Of a DNA stretch of 62,007 bases, positions 18,119 through 28,400 are shown in pieces. The translations under genes were made by a program, and so were the position numbers. Under the pieces are notes generated by a model that saw only the letters and a program-made list of their open reading frames with translations, did not search any database and was not told the DNA's origin. The first letter of the stretch is position 1. Each line of letters opens with the position of its first letter. This stretch comes from an uncultured Clostridia bacterium. Lineage in GTDB: Bacteria > Bacillota > Clostridia > Christensenellales > Borkfalkiaceae. Where the stretch lies: contig CANPBT010000007.1 in NCBI GenBank assembly GCA_947572415.1, forward strand, positions 1 to 62,007, written 5' to 3'.

Positions 18119-21100
18119 TTATTGTTTTTTACGTTTGATATTGAGTACCAGACCCACTGCAAGCCCTGCTGTCGCCAAAGCGAACACGCCTGTGAGCACG
18201 CCGAACGTGATTACCAAAGGTAACATAGAGTTCTTTTCGGGCTCGGTGCCAGGGTTAGGCCCGGGGGGGATTATAGGTTTGATATACTCAATCGCATTTT
18301 CAGCCGCGGTGAGCTTCGAATAGTTTGTTATCAGAGCGCGCTGCTCCATCTGCAAAATGCTTTCGTACGCCGCACGCGCAGCAACGATTTGCGCTTCGTC
18401 GTCAAGCGTGATGTTTGCCGCCGACGGAAGCTTATCTATAATCTCGATAACTTCGAGCGTAGCTTCATACGGAGCTGCGCCGCCCTTTACGTTAGACGAA
18501 TAGTATTGCGAAATTACAAACGTGTCGTAGTAAAGTCCGTTTGACGGAGTTACGAACACAAGCGGCTTGGTCTGCTTGCCGACGTAGTTGATAAAGTTAG
18601 AGCCGTAGAAGAACACTGTGGGGTCGGCTGTCCACATATAGAACGGTATAAGCCCCATACCCTTGTATGCTTCATCTCCTTCCTGACCGCCGTAGTAGCC
18701 GGTCATGGGAAGATTGTTCAGGTTTTCGCTGTAGCTTTCGTCGTAAGCCTCTTCGAGAATCGGCGCCGACACGCTCTTGAATATTACAACCGTAAGATTT
18801 TCGCAACCGAATAACGCCTTGTCGCCTATTGCTTTGAGCGCGTACGGAAGCTCTACCGAAACGATATTTTTGTTGTCGAGGAATGCCATTGCGGAAATAC
18901 GGTACGTGCCGTCTTTCACTTTATAGTCAACCTCTTCTTTGTTCATGGGATAACTTACAAGCTGCAAGCCGTTCAAATCCTGTTTGTAAAGAACTCCGTC
19001 CTCTACAAATACGCCGTCTGTCACGACGCCGTCTATTTCAAGGCTGTCGCTGACTTTGAAGGTCGTATTGCCGTCCTTATCGGTGAATGCCGAAATTTCA
19101 CAGCGCGCAAAGGGATTTTCGCCGAGGTACATAAGTCCGGAGCCGAATTTAACGCTCTTTAACTTCGTTCCCATAAACGCAAAGTCACCGATATATATTG
19201 TGTTTGACAAGTCTGCCGATTCGACAGCCGTGCCCGCAAAGGCGAAATCGCCTATCATGCTTACTTTGTCGAAGTTGACCGTATCGAGCTGCGACGCACC
19301 GTAGAATGCGGTTGCGGCAATTACAACACCTTCGGCGAAAGTAACTTTTTTAAGCGCGGTTGCTTCACTGAAAGCTTTCTGACCGATAAACTCTGCACTG
19401 CTAAGATCAGCCGCTTCAAGTGCTTTCGCACTCATGAAAGCCGACTCGCCGATATACTCGACGTTTTCAAGGTTAACGTCCGAAAGCTGTTCGGCGTAGG
19501 CAAACACAAATTCTCTTATTTCCTTTAATCCGCTGCCGAGCTTTACGTCGGTAAGCTTTGTGTTCAACGTAAACGCGCCTGCGCCTACTTTTGTTGCGGA
19601 CGACAAATCCAACGACGTTAACGACATTTCGTAAGGCATATAACCTGCAAGCAATACCCGCGACGAGCTGACCGCATATACTGTCAGAATGGTGCCCGAG
19701 AACGCTTCTTCGCCTATTTCAAGCGCTCCCGACAAGTCGATATCGGTAAGAGCCGAGTCGAGGAAGAACGCGCTGTCGCCTATCTTTGCACCGGCGCCGA
19801 GCGTTACCTTTTCAAGCTTCATTTGCGCCGCAAAAGATAAACTGCCCAAAACAGCGTTCTCGCCTATAGTCACCTCGTTGATTTTACCGCCGGAAACAGG
19901 TTTTTCGTATACTAAGGTATATGCGCCTTCCGTGCCGACTATCGTCTCTTCGGTATTGATTACCGTAAAGAATGCGGCGCTTCCTACGACTACGTTGTCG
20001 CCGAGTTTGACGTATTCCAGCCCGTTACAGCCGTAGAAAGCCATATCGCCGACAGTTACCCCGTCGGGAATTTCCGCTTCATACAGCGAGGTACAGCCAA
20101 GGAATGCCGACTGACCTATCGATTTAAGGCCGGAACCGAATTCGGGAAGCTTAGAAAGCTTAGTGCAATATCCGAACGCTCCTTCGCCTATAAAATCAAG
20201 TTTGCCCAGACTGAGCGTGGAAAGCGAAGTGCATTCAGCAAATGCATAGCTGCCGACGTAAGTTACTTTGGGTAAATTTACGCTGCTGATATATGTGTTG
20301 CCGGAGAAAGCTCCGTCGCCTATCTTTGTTATTGCGGCAAGCTCGGCCGCCGTGCCGTCAAGGTTGCGCGTGCCGGGCGCGACGAGGACGAGAGTCGTTT
20401 TGTCCGCGTTCATCAGGAATCTGCCGTTGGAGCTTGCATTGAAATACTTGTCGCTGCTCAACACAAACTTCGTTATGCCTGTATCCATGAAAGCATATCT
20501 GCCGATAAGCTGAACGTCGGCTCCGAGATTTAAAGTCGTGAGCGATTTACAGCCGGCAAACGCCGAAGCGGGTATAACCGAAGTGTTGAGGTTGGTTACT
20601 TTGACAAGCTTTTCGCAATATGCGAACACCTCTTCGCCCAGCTTAACGGAGTAAGCGCGGAAATAGACCGAGGTAAGCGCAACGTTATTGAAGAACGCCG
20701 CCGCGCCGATAGACTGTGCGGTCGTAGGCAGAACAAGCGCCTGCAAAACGCTGGTCACTGTGTTTCCGTCTGCATCCTTCACGCTGCGGTCGAACGAGAA
20801 AGCATTATTGCCTATCGCCACAACCGAATCCAGCGAAACGACCTCTATGGGACAGTTACGGAAAGCGTTCATATTGATGAACTGTACGTTTTCAAGATTT
20901 ATCTTTTTAAGTTTGGTACAGCCTGAGAAAGCGTTGCTCTGAATCTGGTTGAGCGTTGAAGGAAGCACAACCTCTTCGAGCGCGGTGAGGTTAGCAAACG
21001 CATATGAACCTATAACCTTGACCCCTTCGGGTATAATTACCTTCTTTATGGTATTTTCACCGATGGGTACCTGCTTGCTCTTATAAGGGTCTTCTTTGGA

Positions 21101-24100
21101 TATTTCGTCGTTTTCGTCCTTAGGCACGAACTCGTAACCCGAGAACGCGTAAGAATAGATTTCTTCGAGCCCGAGGTCTGCACGAATATTTACTACGTGT
21201 TCGACTCCGTCGATTGTTTCGCCGTCGCCGTAGTAGCCCATAAGATACGAGCCGTTTGTGCTGTAAGGGTCTTTGACGGTAATTACTATCGTCTGCGAAT
21301 AATACGTAGCTTTACCGTCCATCAGTACGCGCACTGAAATAGTTGCGCTGCCCTCGGCTTTTGCGGTTATCGTACCTTTTTCGTCGACCTCCACTATCTT
21401 ATCGTTACTGCTGATAAACTCGACTTTGACGTCGTTGGGGAAGTATGCTTTCAGGTCGTATTTTACCGTAATCGATTCGGACGGGTAGAACGACAGCGAA
21501 TTCGTACTGAATTTGTACGTTTTGCCCGTTTCTCCCAAATCCCTTGAATCGGAGGACGAGAAATAGAACGCTTTATTTACCTTGTATTCACTGAGCGTGA
21601 ACGAATCCGTAACGGGCTTGCTGTATTCTACGCCGCTGTCGCCGGACACTCGCACGGTAATTGTTTTTACAACCTGATTATCCGAGTTGGAAGTCGCGGT
21701 TATAGTGGTTTCGCCTATGGAACGGGCGATTATTTTGCCGTTTACTATATCGGCTACCGCGGGATTTTCGCTCTTGAACGATATAGTCTGCATCCATGCG
21801 TCGCCGTTTAAGGAATTATAGCTTAAATCGATGTTGTAAATCTCGTTCGGAGCGAGCACGAGTTCGTCGCCGATGGGCTTGCCGTTCTTATCGAGGAAGT
21901 CGACAATTTCTGTAACCTCGTCGGGAATGGTTATTTCGTACATACCCGCGTTTGAAGCATAATCGTAAACCTGAACGAAGAAAGAATTGCCGTTATAGCT
22001 TTTTTTGATGTTATCGATATAATCCGTGAGTTCGTAAGTGACCGTGTAAGTCGAATTGAAAGTCGAATACAGCGGAGTAAGATATCTTTCGAACATCTGG
22101 GGAGAATACGAATCGTTAATCGTTGCGGGTGGTATTATTGTACCGATAGCCATTGCCTGCGAATAATGATTGTCGTAAATATCGATTTTCGCGAAAAGAC
22201 GCGTCTTTTTGGTCGTAGCGTCGTATTCTGTGTAGAAATCGCAGTCGGTTACGGTAGGAGCCTCGAAGTCGGTCGTGAACGTGAACTCGAACGTGTTGCG
22301 TTTATTTACCGCCGCACCGCCGTCGCCGAAAGGCGTATACGCTTCGAGCAGGACGTTATAGCGCGTATTGTTTTTGAGGTTATAATTTGCAAGTTCGAAA
22401 TCAACGTCTATCGAGGATGCCCCGCCGTTGAAAGATTTACGGACGTTGTATTCGGTTTTTTCGAACATCACCTTGCCCGTAACCACGTCGGTTATCGTTA
22501 TATCCACATGGTCCGCGCCGCGGAGCATACCTGCCCATACGCCGCTTATACTGTTTATACCGCCTTCTTCGCCCGTCTGGTTGGTAAGGGCGATTTTATC
22601 GCGGTCGGCGGCAATCTTTTTCGTGCCGGGCGCCTGTAAGAAGCTATATGAACCGAGATATGCGATATAATCCTGATAAAGTCCGCCGACAGGTTTTGTG
22701 GCGACTACGTCCGCCATAATTTTTTGGTCCTGATCGGTGCCGTCCTTGTCGCTGGGATCTGTTTCAAAGTAATCGAGGTCGAAAATAGGAGCCTGATTCC
22801 AGTCGCCGTAGAAGCCGAGGTACGGAACGTTAAGGTTTATCTGCGTGCCGTCCTTTGCGGTGACGGTAACGAAACCTTCGATAAACATACCGTTTTCAAA
22901 CGATTTATTGAGGTAGTCCTTATCCTTATCGGTAAGGGTTATCCTAACGTCGACCTTTAAAGACTTGTTCGCGTTTACCGTTACGGCGTTACCGTTTTTA
23001 GTGCCGCCGTTGTTTACCGAAAGCACCTCTAACCCGGCGTCGAGCATATATCCCTGCTCGGTTACGGTGGTGTCGCCGCGGACGGTTTTCGTTTCGCTTA
23101 CTCCCTCCGTCATTACTATCGCGCCGATATCGTAAGTAAGCTGCGACGAAGAAATATTGTTTAGATAGAAGCTCATTTCGAATACGCCCGTTTTATTTGC
23201 GTCGTCGCCTACTTCGAGCTTAGCTTTATCCATTATTTCTCCCGATTTATCGAGAGTTGTAACGTATGCGGGCGTCGACGTTGCGTCCGCGAGGTTGGCA
23301 AGTCCCGCGCCCTGCTTACGGACTGCATAAGGCAGACCGTTTGAGTTGTATACTATGTCCGCAGTGGACATCATTAATTGATTTACGCGCGCCGTTACTT
23401 CGACAGCGGAAAGATTTTCGCTTGCGAAATGCTCCTTAACGTACTGGCGTACGAGCGCGGTAACGCCCGCCTGGTTCGGCGAAGCCATCGAGGTGCCGGA
23501 AAGTCTGTCGTAGCGCTGTCCGGGCACAGCCGACAAAATATTGCCGCCGTGCGCTGTAATTTCGGGTTTAATTTTAAGGTCGGGTGTGGGACCCCACGAT
23601 GAGAAGTCCGACATGAAAGGGCCCGCAACCTGAGAAGCCGAAATCAATATCTTGCCTTCGGGCTGAGCGGCAAGGATATTACCGTCGTCCTGCGATATTG
23701 AGCAAGCGGGATAATTGACGTTGCCGATTGTCATTGCAATTTGACCGGAAACGTTGTTGCGGATAATTACGCCCGCAGCGCCGTTTCTGCCCGCTATACG
23801 CACCTTGTCTTCGAAAGACGTCGAGCCGCGGGCAACGAGCGCGATTTTGCCGGTAACGTCGATACCCGAATAATCGGACGAACGACCTACGCCGGGTATC
23901 GTAACGTACTCGAACTCCTTCGATTGCTCGCCGCCGAGTATTTCTTTTACGAATTCCTTAGGCTTTGAAGCGCGGTCGGAAGCCTCTTTGAAATAAATTA
24001 CGGACTCGCCGAACTTGAAGTAAGGGGTTTTCGTACCGCTTACGGAAGCTACCGAAAGCGCCGCGGGGAAAGTCGACGGCGCGCCTACCGTATCCGAATC

Positions 24101-25354
24101 GGGGTTGGACGTAAGTCCGAGGTTACCGTTCTTTTCGGAGTTTAAGAAAGAGCTGTAATCGTTGGAAGCCGCAGCAACGAGGCTTATACCTCTGTCGCGT
24201 ATCTTAGTGTAAATCTTTTCAAGCTCTTCCTCGTCCTGCGAGTTAGAGAAGCCGCACGACGAACCGAGCGACATATTGATTACGTCGACGCCGAGCGTTA
24301 CGCAATCTTCGAGCGCCGAAACAATCCACGACTGGCGCGCGCCCTGCTCGCTAGAATCGGAGAAAACTTTCATGGAAGCAAGCTGCGCGTTGGGTGCAAC
24401 GCCGCGTATTGTGTCGTCATTGCCTACGATAACGCCCGAAACGTGCGTACCGTGGCTGCTGTCGAGAGGAAATACGTCGGAATCTTTATCCGCATAATCG
24501 AATGCAAAGGGTACCTTTTTGTTGACGTAAACGTCGTTCGCGCTGAGCCCGCCTACCATGGACGAAGCTACAGTTTTATCGATTACTTCCGAAATAGTAT
24601 CAAGCGTCATAACCTCGTCCCCGTCGAAACGCTCGGGGTCGAATGCGCTGTGCGTGTAGTCAAGACCGGTGTCGAGCACCGCTATAACCGTACCGCTGCC
24701 CGTATAATCAGAACCGATACTGTTGAAAATACCCGTCGTTTCGTCGATATCGACGATGTTTTCGATAACCTGCGACTCGCACCTTTCGTACTCTTCGCCT
24801 ACGATAAGTGTTGCTTCGTTGCCTACAACGTTGGAAAGCTTATTAAAATCCTTTGCTTTGATAACGACTTCGAAGCCGCTTAAAAGCACGTCGTATTCTT
24901 CGCCGAACATACTATTGAAACCGGCTTTGCTTATTTTGTTTTTAAGAGCGCCGATTTCGGAATGGATTTTTGCGCCGGTTTTGACACCGTCGGGAGAATT
25001 TACAAAATCGCTCACCGTTTTACCGTGCTTTTCGGCGTTTGTTTTCTCATACCTGTCCAGGAGCGTTTCCGTGCTCATAGATACGATTACCGAAATTTCC
25101 GTGTCGGACGAAATATCGTCGGACAAGCGGCGCACTACGTTTTCGTCGAAGTACTCTTCGGTATTTAAACGCGCTACGCTGCCGTAGTCAAGCTTTTTAA
25201 TGTTGGAAAGCCCGTTCGTCCCTAAGGCGCCTGAGTTTTGCGTTTTAGCGCTTGCGCCGAACTGTGAAGCCACAGGTGCGAGCGCCATAGTGCCGCACAT
25301 AAGCGCAACCAGCATTTTTTGTGCACATCTATTTACAGATTTTGTATATTTCAT
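18119..25354 (-). CDS. Giant membrane-anchored subtilisin-like protease with BspA-type leucine-rich repeats
   Basis: The 2411-residue protein has a signal peptide (cleavage probably near 30-36). The S8 protease domain has the complete triad: Asp228 (AVLDTGLD), His301 (HGTHVSG) and Ser622 (GTSMASP), with oxyanion Asn398. A PA domain (about 470-575) is inserted, as in lactocepin and C5a peptidase. A Fn3-like domain follows (about 700-860, with VPYLGFYGDW). Two BIg2-like domains lie at about 1180-1400. A long series of BspA-type LRRs (about 1430-2290, with motifs such as IGSYAFANLTALEEVVLP) is next, then a short helical module (AARAAYESI), a Pro-rich spacer, a membrane helix and KRKKQ. There is no LPXTG motif, so anchoring is by the helix. 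It should cut proteins at the cell surface, with the LRR arm for binding. It is first gene of the operon leading into Opp. Confidence 0.95.
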   Translation of the reverse strand: MKYTKSVNRCAQKMLVALMCGTMALAPVASQFGASAKTQNSGALGTNGLSNIKKLDYGSVARLNTEEYFDENVVRRLSDDISSDTEISVIVSMSTETLLDRYEKTNAEKHGKTVSDFVNSPDGVKTGAKIHSEIGALKNKISKAGFNSMFGEEYDVLLSGFEVVIKAKDFNKLSNVVGNEATLIVGEEYERCESQVIENIVDIDETTGIFNSIGSDYTGSGTVIAVLDTGLDYTHSAFDPERFDGDEVMTLDTISEVIDKTVASSMVGGLSANDVYVNKKVPFAFDYADKDSDVFPLDSSHGTHVSGVIVGNDDTIRGVAPNAQLASMKVFSDSSEQGARQSWIVSALEDCVTLGVDVINMSLGSSCGFSNSQDEEELEKIYTKIRDRGISLVAAASNDYSSFLNSEKNGNLGLTSNPDSDTVGAPSTFPAALSVASVSGTKTPYFKFGESVIYFKEASDRASKPKEFVKEILGGEQSKEFEYVTIPGVGRSSDYSGIDVTGKIALVARGSTSFEDKVRIAGRNGAAGVIIRNNVSGQIAMTIGNVNYPACSISQDDGNILAAQPEGKILISASQVAGPFMSDFSSWGPTPDLKIKPEITAHGGNILSAVPGQRYDRLSGTSMASPNQAGVTALVRQYVKEHFASENLSAVEVTARVNQLMMSTADIVYNSNGLPYAVRKQGAGLANLADATSTPAYVTTLDKSGEIMDKAKLEVGDDANKTGVFEMSFYLNNISSSQLTYDIGAIVMTEGVSETKTVRGDTTVTEQGYMLDAGLEVLSVNNGGTKNGNAVTVNANKSLKVDVRITLTDKDKDYLNKSFENGMFIEGFVTVTAKDGTQINLNVPYLGFYGDWNQAPIFDLDYFETDPSDKDGTDQDQKIMADVVATKPVGGLYQDYIAYLGSYSFLQAPGTKKIAADRDKIALTNQTGEEGGINSISGVWAGMLRGADHVDITITDVVTGKVMFEKTEYNVRKSFNGGASSIDVDFELANYNLKNNTRYNVLLEAYTPFGDGGAAVNKRNTFEFTFTTDFEAPTVTDCDFYTEYDATTKKTRLFAKIDIYDNHYSQAMAIGTIIPPATINDSYSPQMFERYLTPLYSTFNSTYTVTYELTDYIDNIKKSYNGNSFFVQVYDYASNAGMYEITIPDEVTEIVDFLDKNGKPIGDELVLAPNEIYNIDLSYNSLNGDAWMQTISFKSENPAVADIVNGKIIARSIGETTITATSNSDNQVVKTITVRVSGDSGVEYSKPVTDSFTLSEYKVNKAFYFSSSDSRDLGETGKTYKFSTNSLSFYPSESITVKYDLKAYFPNDVKVEFISSNDKIVEVDEKGTITAKAEGSATISVRVLMDGKATYYSQTIVITVKDPYSTNGSYLMGYYGDGETIDGVEHVVNIRADLGLEEIYSYAFSGYEFVPKDENDEISKEDPYKSKQVPIGENTIKKVIIPEGVKVIGSYAFANLTALEEVVLPSTLNQIQSNAFSGCTKLKKINLENVQFINMNAFRNCPIEVVSLDSVVAIGNNAFSFDRSVKDADGNTVTSVLQALVLPTTAQSIGAAAFFNNVALTSVYFRAYSVKLGEEVFAYCEKLVKVTNLNTSVIPASAFAGCKSLTTLNLGADVQLIGRYAFMDTGITKFVLSSDKYFNASSNGRFLMNADKTTLVLVAPGTRNLDGTAAELAAITKIGDGAFSGNTYISSVNLPKVTYVGSYAFAECTSLSTLSLGKLDFIGEGAFGYCTKLSKLPEFGSGLKSIGQSAFLGCTSLYEAEIPDGVTVGDMAFYGCNGLEYVKLGDNVVVGSAAFFTVINTEETIVGTEGAYTLVYEKPVSGGKINEVTIGENAVLGSLSFAAQMKLEKVTLGAGAKIGDSAFFLDSALTDIDLSGALEIGEEAFSGTILTVYAVSSSRVLLAGYMPYEMSLTSLDLSSATKVGAGAFTLNTKLTDVKLGSGLKEIREFVFAYAEQLSDVNLENVEYIGESAFMSAKALEAADLSSAEFIGQKAFSEATALKKVTFAEGVVIAATAFYGASQLDTVNFDKVSMIGDFAFAGTAVESADLSNTIYIGDFAFMGTKLKSVKFGSGLMYLGENPFARCEISAFTDKDGNTTFKVSDSLEIDGVVTDGVFVEDGVLYKQDLNGLQLVSYPMNKEEVDYKVKDGTYRISAMAFLDNKNIVSVELPYALKAIGDKALFGCENLTVVIFKSVSAPILEEAYDESYSENLNNLPMTGYYGGQEGDEAYKGMGLIPFYMWTADPTVFFYGSNFINYVGKQTKPLVFVTPSNGLYYDTFVISQYYSSNVKGGAAPYEATLEVIEIIDKLPSAANITLDDEAQIVAARAAYESILQMEQRALITNYSKLTAAENAIEYIKPIIPPGPNPGTEPEKNSMLPLVITFGVLTGVFALATAGLAVGLVLNIKRKKQ

Positions 25355-25375
25355 AGTATTTCCTTAAATCACGAC

Positions 25376-25393
25376 GGCGGAGTTTCCTCCGCC
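25376..25393 (-). promoter_or_regulatory. GNRA-capped hairpin in the subtilase mRNA leader
   Basis: The minus strand reads GGCGGAG-GAAA-CTCCGCC: a perfect seven-base stem with a GAAA tetraloop, between the promoter and the ribosome binding site, with no T-run after it. The predicted 5' end of the transcript also carries GGCGG (25417-25421), which could compete for the CCGCC arm. It may affect mRNA stability or translation. Confidence 0.6.
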
Positions 25394-25428
25394 AGGCAGA
25401 TTTTTCCGATAAAAAACCGCCATTTAAT

Positions 25429-25457
25429 ATTTTACATTTTTTCGGGTTAAAAGTCAA
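25429..25457 (-). promoter_or_regulatory. Sigma-A type promoter of the subtilase-Opp operon
   Basis: Minus strand -35 TTGACT (25452-25457), 17-base spacer, -10 TAAAAT (25429-25434). The -35 overlaps the stop codon of the upstream lipoprotein gene. The start site would be near 25422, giving a leader of about 67 bases. Confidence 0.8.
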
Positions 25458-28400
25458 TTATTCTGCGTTAACTCAGAGTACTTTTCACAATAGAAAGTGT
25501 ACATTTCATGAATATACTCGGGAAGAAGAGCTTTATCGGCTTCGCTAAGCGCATTGTATGCGCTGTTTGCTTCATTGTACATCTTATCTAAGGCCTGAAT
25601 GACCGCATCCGACATGCCTTCGTACTCCTGCGCGTACAAATAGAGCGACGTTGCCTTTTCAAACAAGAACACACTTTTGATGAAATCCGTACACTTTTTG
25701 TTTTCAACCCCGTCGGTAAGGAGGGTTTCACCGAAATAATACAGCATTGCGCCGTAATAGTAATCGGCGGTTTCCGACGTGTTCAATAAGATAAACAGCA
25801 TCTGGTCCATGACGGAAAGATTACGGTAAGCGGCGAGAACCGCCTCTACTGCGGCCGCGTCTTCCTCGGTATAAACTACTTCGATAAGATTTCCTTCCGC
25901 GTCACGCATCTCGTAGCCCATATTCATTACGGGCGCTGCCAAAATCATAAATTCTTTCAATCCCGACGCTTTGTACTGGTCCCAGATACCCAGGCCGACA
26001 AGGTAATACCTGTATGCTTCACGGGCGGACAAAACGGCAAATTCGAGCGTGCTAACGCCAAAATCTTCGAAATCGAAAATCTTGTTGTAATACGCGTCGA
26101 TAACCGCAGGGTTGCCGGAAGAGAGAATTTCAAGAGAAATCTTTTCGAGAAGCTCGTACTGTGCCAAGAGCACTACATAATCGTCGCTCTTGCCGCTTTT
26201 GATAAGGTAGTCCTTAACGATAATGTCATACGCAGTCTGACGAACCTGTTCGAATTTAGCTTCCCACTCCTCGCCCACATTATCATATACGCCGGTAAAA
26301 TTACCATTTTCGTCGTAGAGCTTCGAAATGTCGAGATATTGCTGATAATACTTGCCGTATTTTGCGTCAAACCAGTCTTTGCCCGCTTTCGCTTTTGCAT
26401 CGCCGGCAGCCGCCGCTTTATCCAAATCATTGTAAAGTTTTACGGTTTGGGCCATATTCGATAAGAAGCTCGAAGTGTAATTAGCCGAGGAAACGAAACG
26501 GCGGGAGCAATCCTCTATCGCTTTCAGAAGCGACAAAAGCAATTCGTTTACCGCCTCAGGTACCGCTGCCTGAACCAGAACAGTACCGTCTTCAGAGTCG
26601 GTTATGCCTTTACCGTATACGCCCAATAAAGTCGAGAATCTGGATAAAGTCTCCAAACCCGAATTGTAATCAAGCGCGTACGACGGTAAACTGTACATCT
26701 GGTAGGTTGTATAAACCGACGAAATGAAAGCATACTTATTCGAATCGGGCATATCGAGCAAGAACATTAACATCTTTTCGATTTTGTCCATGTCATACTC
26801 GTCGTTTATAAGGGCGTCGTCCAATACACCGATGTAATTTTCCCACATTTGAGTATGCAACGAATCGCCGAGCATCATGCCTTGATAATAGTTATAACCC
26901 TTACCGTTATAATCCCTACCGTCGCGAAGCTGCGAGTCAACGGTTGCTTCAAAATTGAAGTCTACGTACGGCTCAAGATTTTCGAGCATCCACGCCATCA
27001 TTTCGCTTTCGTGTTTTATCTCTTCCATCGACGCTCTGATGTGATTATAGTACCACATAAACAGCGATGTGTCCAATGACATGCTGCCGCCTACAATATC
27101 AAGTTTTCCCAAACCGGATAGCTCGCTCGAAGCCGCTTCAAGAGAAACCAACAGCGTAGTGAACGGCTGAGGGACGTAGACTATTGCCACGTTGTTTATT
27201 CCGTCGCGGTCGTCCGCTTTCCAGCAGTACGTGAGATACATTTCCGGAATATATTTTCCTTCCGCGTCGCCGCGCCAAGCGGAAACGCAGTCGTAAAGGT
27301 CTCTACCGTACAATTTTTCATGCAGGAAGTAATTAATCGACTCGTAGATAACGTCTTTGTAATTTACAATATTGTCTTCCGTCCAGTCAACGGGAAGTTT
27401 TGAGACGGGAAGCACCTCGAACAAACCGTACATAAAGTCAAGGTTTGTTAAAACCTTATCGAAATACGTTGCTTCGTATACTTCCGAAAGATAATTTTCC
27501 AGCTTTTCTTCGCCCGTAAGCACGAGGCTTGAAAATTCGCTTTTGATGTTTTCAAGAAGCTTGCTGTATTCCCTGACGGCTGCGTCGGGGTCTTCGAGCT
27601 TGGCATAATCCTGTATGGAAGCCGCAATATTTGTCGACTTCATCTCAAGCTCCTGATACTTTATACCTTCGAGATCATAAAACTCGACTTTGAAAGTCCT
27701 TGAAAAGGCGTCTATTTCCGCATCCCATAAGGCTCTGCCGTAAACGGAAGCGATACGCGCTATAAGCGCTTTTTCCTCTACGGGTACAAGCCCTTTTTCG
27801 TCGACGTCGAGCGTGAAATAATGTTTCATTGCAAACATTGCCGCTTCGCCCTGCTCCTCAGTAATCGCGGGGATTCCCGACGTGAAGTCGAGCGCTTTAA
27901 GCTCCTCAGCCTTGTCATGCATAAGGCTGACGGCGCTGTAGCTTACACGTATGTCGAAGCTGCCTATTTTCTGACCGCCGTAATTGACCGTTATGGGCAA
28001 CGTAAGCGGCTCGTCGATATTAGCGATTGTGACAACACCCAAATCGTAATCGGAAAGCATATCCGCAGTTACGGAAATGCGCCTTGTAAGCACGTCAGAA
28101 CCCGTGCCCGCGCTCTTTAGCGTAATACCTGCGCCGGCAAGGTCTATTTCCGTCTGATGACTTTTATAGAAACGGTTGTTGGGCGGGGTGAGAGTTTTGG
28201 TGGCAACCTCGAGAATCTGAACGGGAACGGTAGTGCTGTAATCCTTATCCCCGCTTTTGTAATTCAGAGTAACGACGGTTTCCCCCGCCTTGGAAGAATC
28301 AAAGCCCTGCACGCTGATTTCGTCGTCGGAAAGCGGTTTGTTTATGTATTTGCCGTCGTCGAGGTTAACCCTGACGCTGCCGCTCGTCTTACTGAATTGC

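Noticed and set aside
18119..18260. Sortase signal at the subtilase C-terminus
   Set aside because: The sequence before the helix contains no LPXTG-like motif, so a membrane helix anchor is the simpler reading.
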